From assembly GCA_000753945.1 (NCBI GenBank), contig JQOA01000046.1, positions 1 to 6,050 of the forward strand: a stretch of DNA of 6,050 nt, written 5' to 3'. The notes below the pieces were generated by a model. The model saw only the letters and a list, made by a program, of their open reading frames with translations. It ran no database searches and was not told the DNA's origin. The stretch comes from Smithella sp. D17. GTDB taxonomy: Bacteria; Desulfobacterota; Syntrophia; Syntrophales; Smithellaceae. A program made the position numbers and the translations under genes. Of this stretch, positions 4,387 to 6,050 are shown piece by piece (positions within the stretch are counted from its first letter, which is position 1; each line of letters opens with the position of its first letter).

Positions 4387-5916
4387 ATGTTCGTTAAAGT
4401 AATCAGTATGAGCGTTATTGGCATGGAATCATACCCTGTGTTCGTGGAAGTTGATACATCTCAGGGGCTGCCTCAGTTTGCTACGGTAGGCCTGCCGGAT
4501 GCTTCAGTTAAAGAAAGCAGGGACCGGATTCGGGCCGCCATAAAAAATTCCGGCTATCGTTTCCCCCGCAGTCATGTAACCATTAATCTGGCGCCTGCCG
4601 ACATTAAAAAAGAGGGCACCGGTTTTGATCTGCCCATCGCTGTGGGCATTCTGGCCGCAGAAGAATTAATTAAAGAAGATAATTTAAAGGATTGTTTTTT
4701 TATCGGGGAACTATCACTTGATGGAAGTATAAAAAGAGTAAACGGTGTTTTGCCGGCTACTTTCAAGGCGAAGGAAATAGGCATTAAGTCTGTCTTCGTT
4801 CCTGAAGAAAACGCTGCGGAAGCGGCCATGGTGGAAGGAATTAAAGTAATTCCGGTAAAGACATTGCCGGATGTTGTGGAATTTCTGGAAGGAAGAAAGA
4901 ACATTGAGCCGCTTTCTCTGGACATAAATAAAATTTTTCAAAAAACAAGTAAATATGATTTGGATTTTAACGAAATAAAAGGGCAGAAGCAGGCCAAAAG
5001 AGCCTTGGAAATAGCGGCAGCCGGTGGACATAACGTTCTGATGATCGGACCGCCCGGCTCAGGAAAAAGTATGCTGGCAAAAAGGATGCCGACGATTTTA
5101 CCCGATCTTTCTTTTGATGAAGCGATTGAAGTGACCAAAGTTTTTTCCATTGCCGGCTTCCTGAATAAAGATGAAACGCTAATGGCGGTGCGTCCCTTTC
5201 GTTCGCCGCACCACACCATATCGGACGCCGGTCTGGTGGGAGGTGGTCAGACGCCTCATCCTGGAGAAATAAGCCTTGCTCATTTGGGCGTTCTTTTTCT
5301 GGACGAACTTCCCGAGTTCAAAAAAAACGCTCTGGAAGCTCTGAGACAACCATTGGAGGATGGCACAATAACAATCACTCGTTCTTCAGTAACCGCTTCC
5401 TTTCCCGCGAAATTCATGCTGGTGGCGGCGATGAATCCGTGTCCCTGCGGCTATTTCGGCGATCGCGTGCATACTTGTCGCTGTACCCCGCAACAGATTC
5501 GTCAGTATCAGTCTAAAATATCCGGGCCACTATTGGACAGGATAGATTTACACATTGAAGTCCCCTCGGTAAAATATCGGGCTCTGTCCGATAAAGAACA
5601 GGGAGAATCTTCTGCGGCAGTCAAAGAACGGGTCAATAAAGCGCGTGATTTGCAGAAAAAACGTTTCGGACAAAACGGCGTTCTTTGTAACGCCCGGATG
5701 ACGGAAAAACAAATTAAGAATTTTTGTTCGATAGACGAAGAAGCGCATAAACTGATCGAAATGGCCATTGAAAAACTGGGGTTAAGCGCCCGGGCAGTAA
5801 ACCGTATATTAAAAGTGTCCCGCACAATCGCCGATATGGAAAACAAAAAGAATATTGAGCCTGCTCATGTTGCCGAAGCAATTCAGTACCGAAGTCTTGA
5901 TAGAAGTTTAATTTAG
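4387..5916 (+). CDS. comM: ComM/YifB AAA+ ATPase (Mg-chelatase-like), 509 residues
   Basis: ComM is a hexameric AAA+ helicase that promotes branch migration as transformed single-stranded DNA is integrated into the chromosome. Numbered from the 4387 ATG, residues about 1-170 form the Lon/S5-like N-domain typical of the family, with VGLPDASVKESRDRIRAAI (34-52) and NLAPADIKKEG (67-77). Walker A is GPPGSGKS (221-228) and Walker B is LFLDE (303-307). A four-Cys cluster, CPC..CRC (Cys352, 354, 364, 366), likely binds zinc. The arginine-bearing GPLLDRIDLH is at 380-389 and the sensor-2 region LSARAVNRILKVSRT at 466-480. The length is the family norm and all key residues are present, so it should be active. 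The start is discussed under the ribosome site; the frame extends upstream but should not be used. It has its own candidate promoter and leader. No competence gene is recognisable beside it. Confidence 0.97.
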   Translation: MFVKVISMSVIGMESYPVFVEVDTSQGLPQFATVGLPDASVKESRDRIRAAIKNSGYRFPRSHVTINLAPADIKKEGTGFDLPIAVGILAAEELIKEDNLKDCFFIGELSLDGSIKRVNGVLPATFKAKEIGIKSVFVPEENAAEAAMVEGIKVIPVKTLPDVVEFLEGRKNIEPLSLDINKIFQKTSKYDLDFNEIKGQKQAKRALEIAAAGGHNVLMIGPPGSGKSMLAKRMPTILPDLSFDEAIEVTKVFSIAGFLNKDETLMAVRPFRSPHHTISDAGLVGGGQTPHPGEISLAHLGVLFLDELPEFKKNALEALRQPLEDGTITITRSSVTASFPAKFMLVAAMNPCPCGYFGDRVHTCRCTPQQIRQYQSKISGPLLDRIDLHIEVPSVKYRALSDKEQGESSAAVKERVNKARDLQKKRFGQNGVLCNARMTEKQIKNFCSIDEEAHKLIEMAIEKLGLSARAVNRILKVSRTIADMENKKNIEPAHVAEAIQYRSLDRSLI

Positions 5917-6006
5917 TGCTATGTCAAAGAAAAATTTTAATACCAGACCGATTTGCGGATAGTAGAAGAATATATCTGAGGCTAGAGCCTGGTGAAAGAG
6001 GCATTT

Positions 6007-6050
6007 ATGGAAATTAAAATAAGGAAAACACCAACTAAAGAAAGAAAAGC
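6007..6050 (+). CDS. Start of an unidentified gene, cut by the window end
   Basis: ATG at 6007 is preceded by AAAGAGG with 5 bases between, a good ribosome site. The frame stays open to the end of the window and gives MEIKIRKTPTKERKA, a strongly basic N-terminus. Fifteen residues are too few to identify it. It lies 90 bases after comM on the same strand with no terminator between, so it may be co-transcribed with comM. A small AGGC/GCCT hairpin (4-base arms, 5979-5982 and 5987-5990) lies in the gap. Confidence 0.55.
   Translation, partial: MEIKIRKTPTKERK

Noticed and set aside
4024..4424. Minus-strand frames opposite the methyltransferase and comM leader
   Set aside because: Antisense to recognisable protein sequence; their translations show no recognisable motif.
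5921..5965. Small frame after comM (ATG at about 5921, 13 codons)
   Set aside because: It ends after 13 codons, has no ribosome site and no similarity; the better start in this gap is at 6007.

Overview
The window looks like a piece of a moderately AT-rich Gram-negative bacterial chromosome. I would place it near the Desulfobacterota (former Deltaproteobacteria, Syntrophales-like). This is an inference from protein style: a long left-handed beta-helix protein of a type I associate with that group, a Fis-type regulator, and a multi-PAS sensor-kinase linker. No rRNA or other marker is present to confirm it.

Layout. Positions 28-3182 hold five minus-strand genes. In transcription order they are moaC (molybdenum cofactor synthesis), a three-helix membrane protein with a PH-like middle, a Fis-family small DNA-binding protein, a 427-residue beta-helix protein resembling the acyl/sugar-nucleotide beta-helix fold but lacking a nucleotidyltransferase domain, and an unrecognised 134-residue protein. 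The last three are tightly packed (17-base gap, then a 1-base TAATG overlap), so they probably form one transcription unit. The gaps moaC/membrane protein (71 bases) and membrane protein/fis-like (65 bases) are looser and may contain separate promoters.

Positions 3183-3480 separate the two strands and contain no intact gene. The region looks like a recombination scar. On the minus strand, a 47-codon open frame ends inside moaC and looks like the 3' end of a lost upstream gene. On the plus strand, a sensor-kinase linker/PAS fragment begins abruptly after an in-frame stop. It runs without a break into the C-terminal two thirds or more of an FkbM-family methyltransferase (reading frame 3502-4245). 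This junction, near 3640-3655, is the most unusual thing in the window.

Positions 4246-4386 are a structured leader with two inverted repeats and a plausible promoter. It leads to a complete comM/yifB gene (4387-5916, 509 residues), an AAA+ branch-migration helicase of natural transformation and recombination. A further plus-strand gene begins at 6007 and runs off the window.

I see no rRNA, tRNA, CRISPR array, intact mobile element or convincing intrinsic terminator. I also see no clear new multi-gene system. The best candidates for a second look are the kinase/methyltransferase chimera with the remnants around it, and the fis-like/beta-helix/134-residue gene cluster of unknown function.
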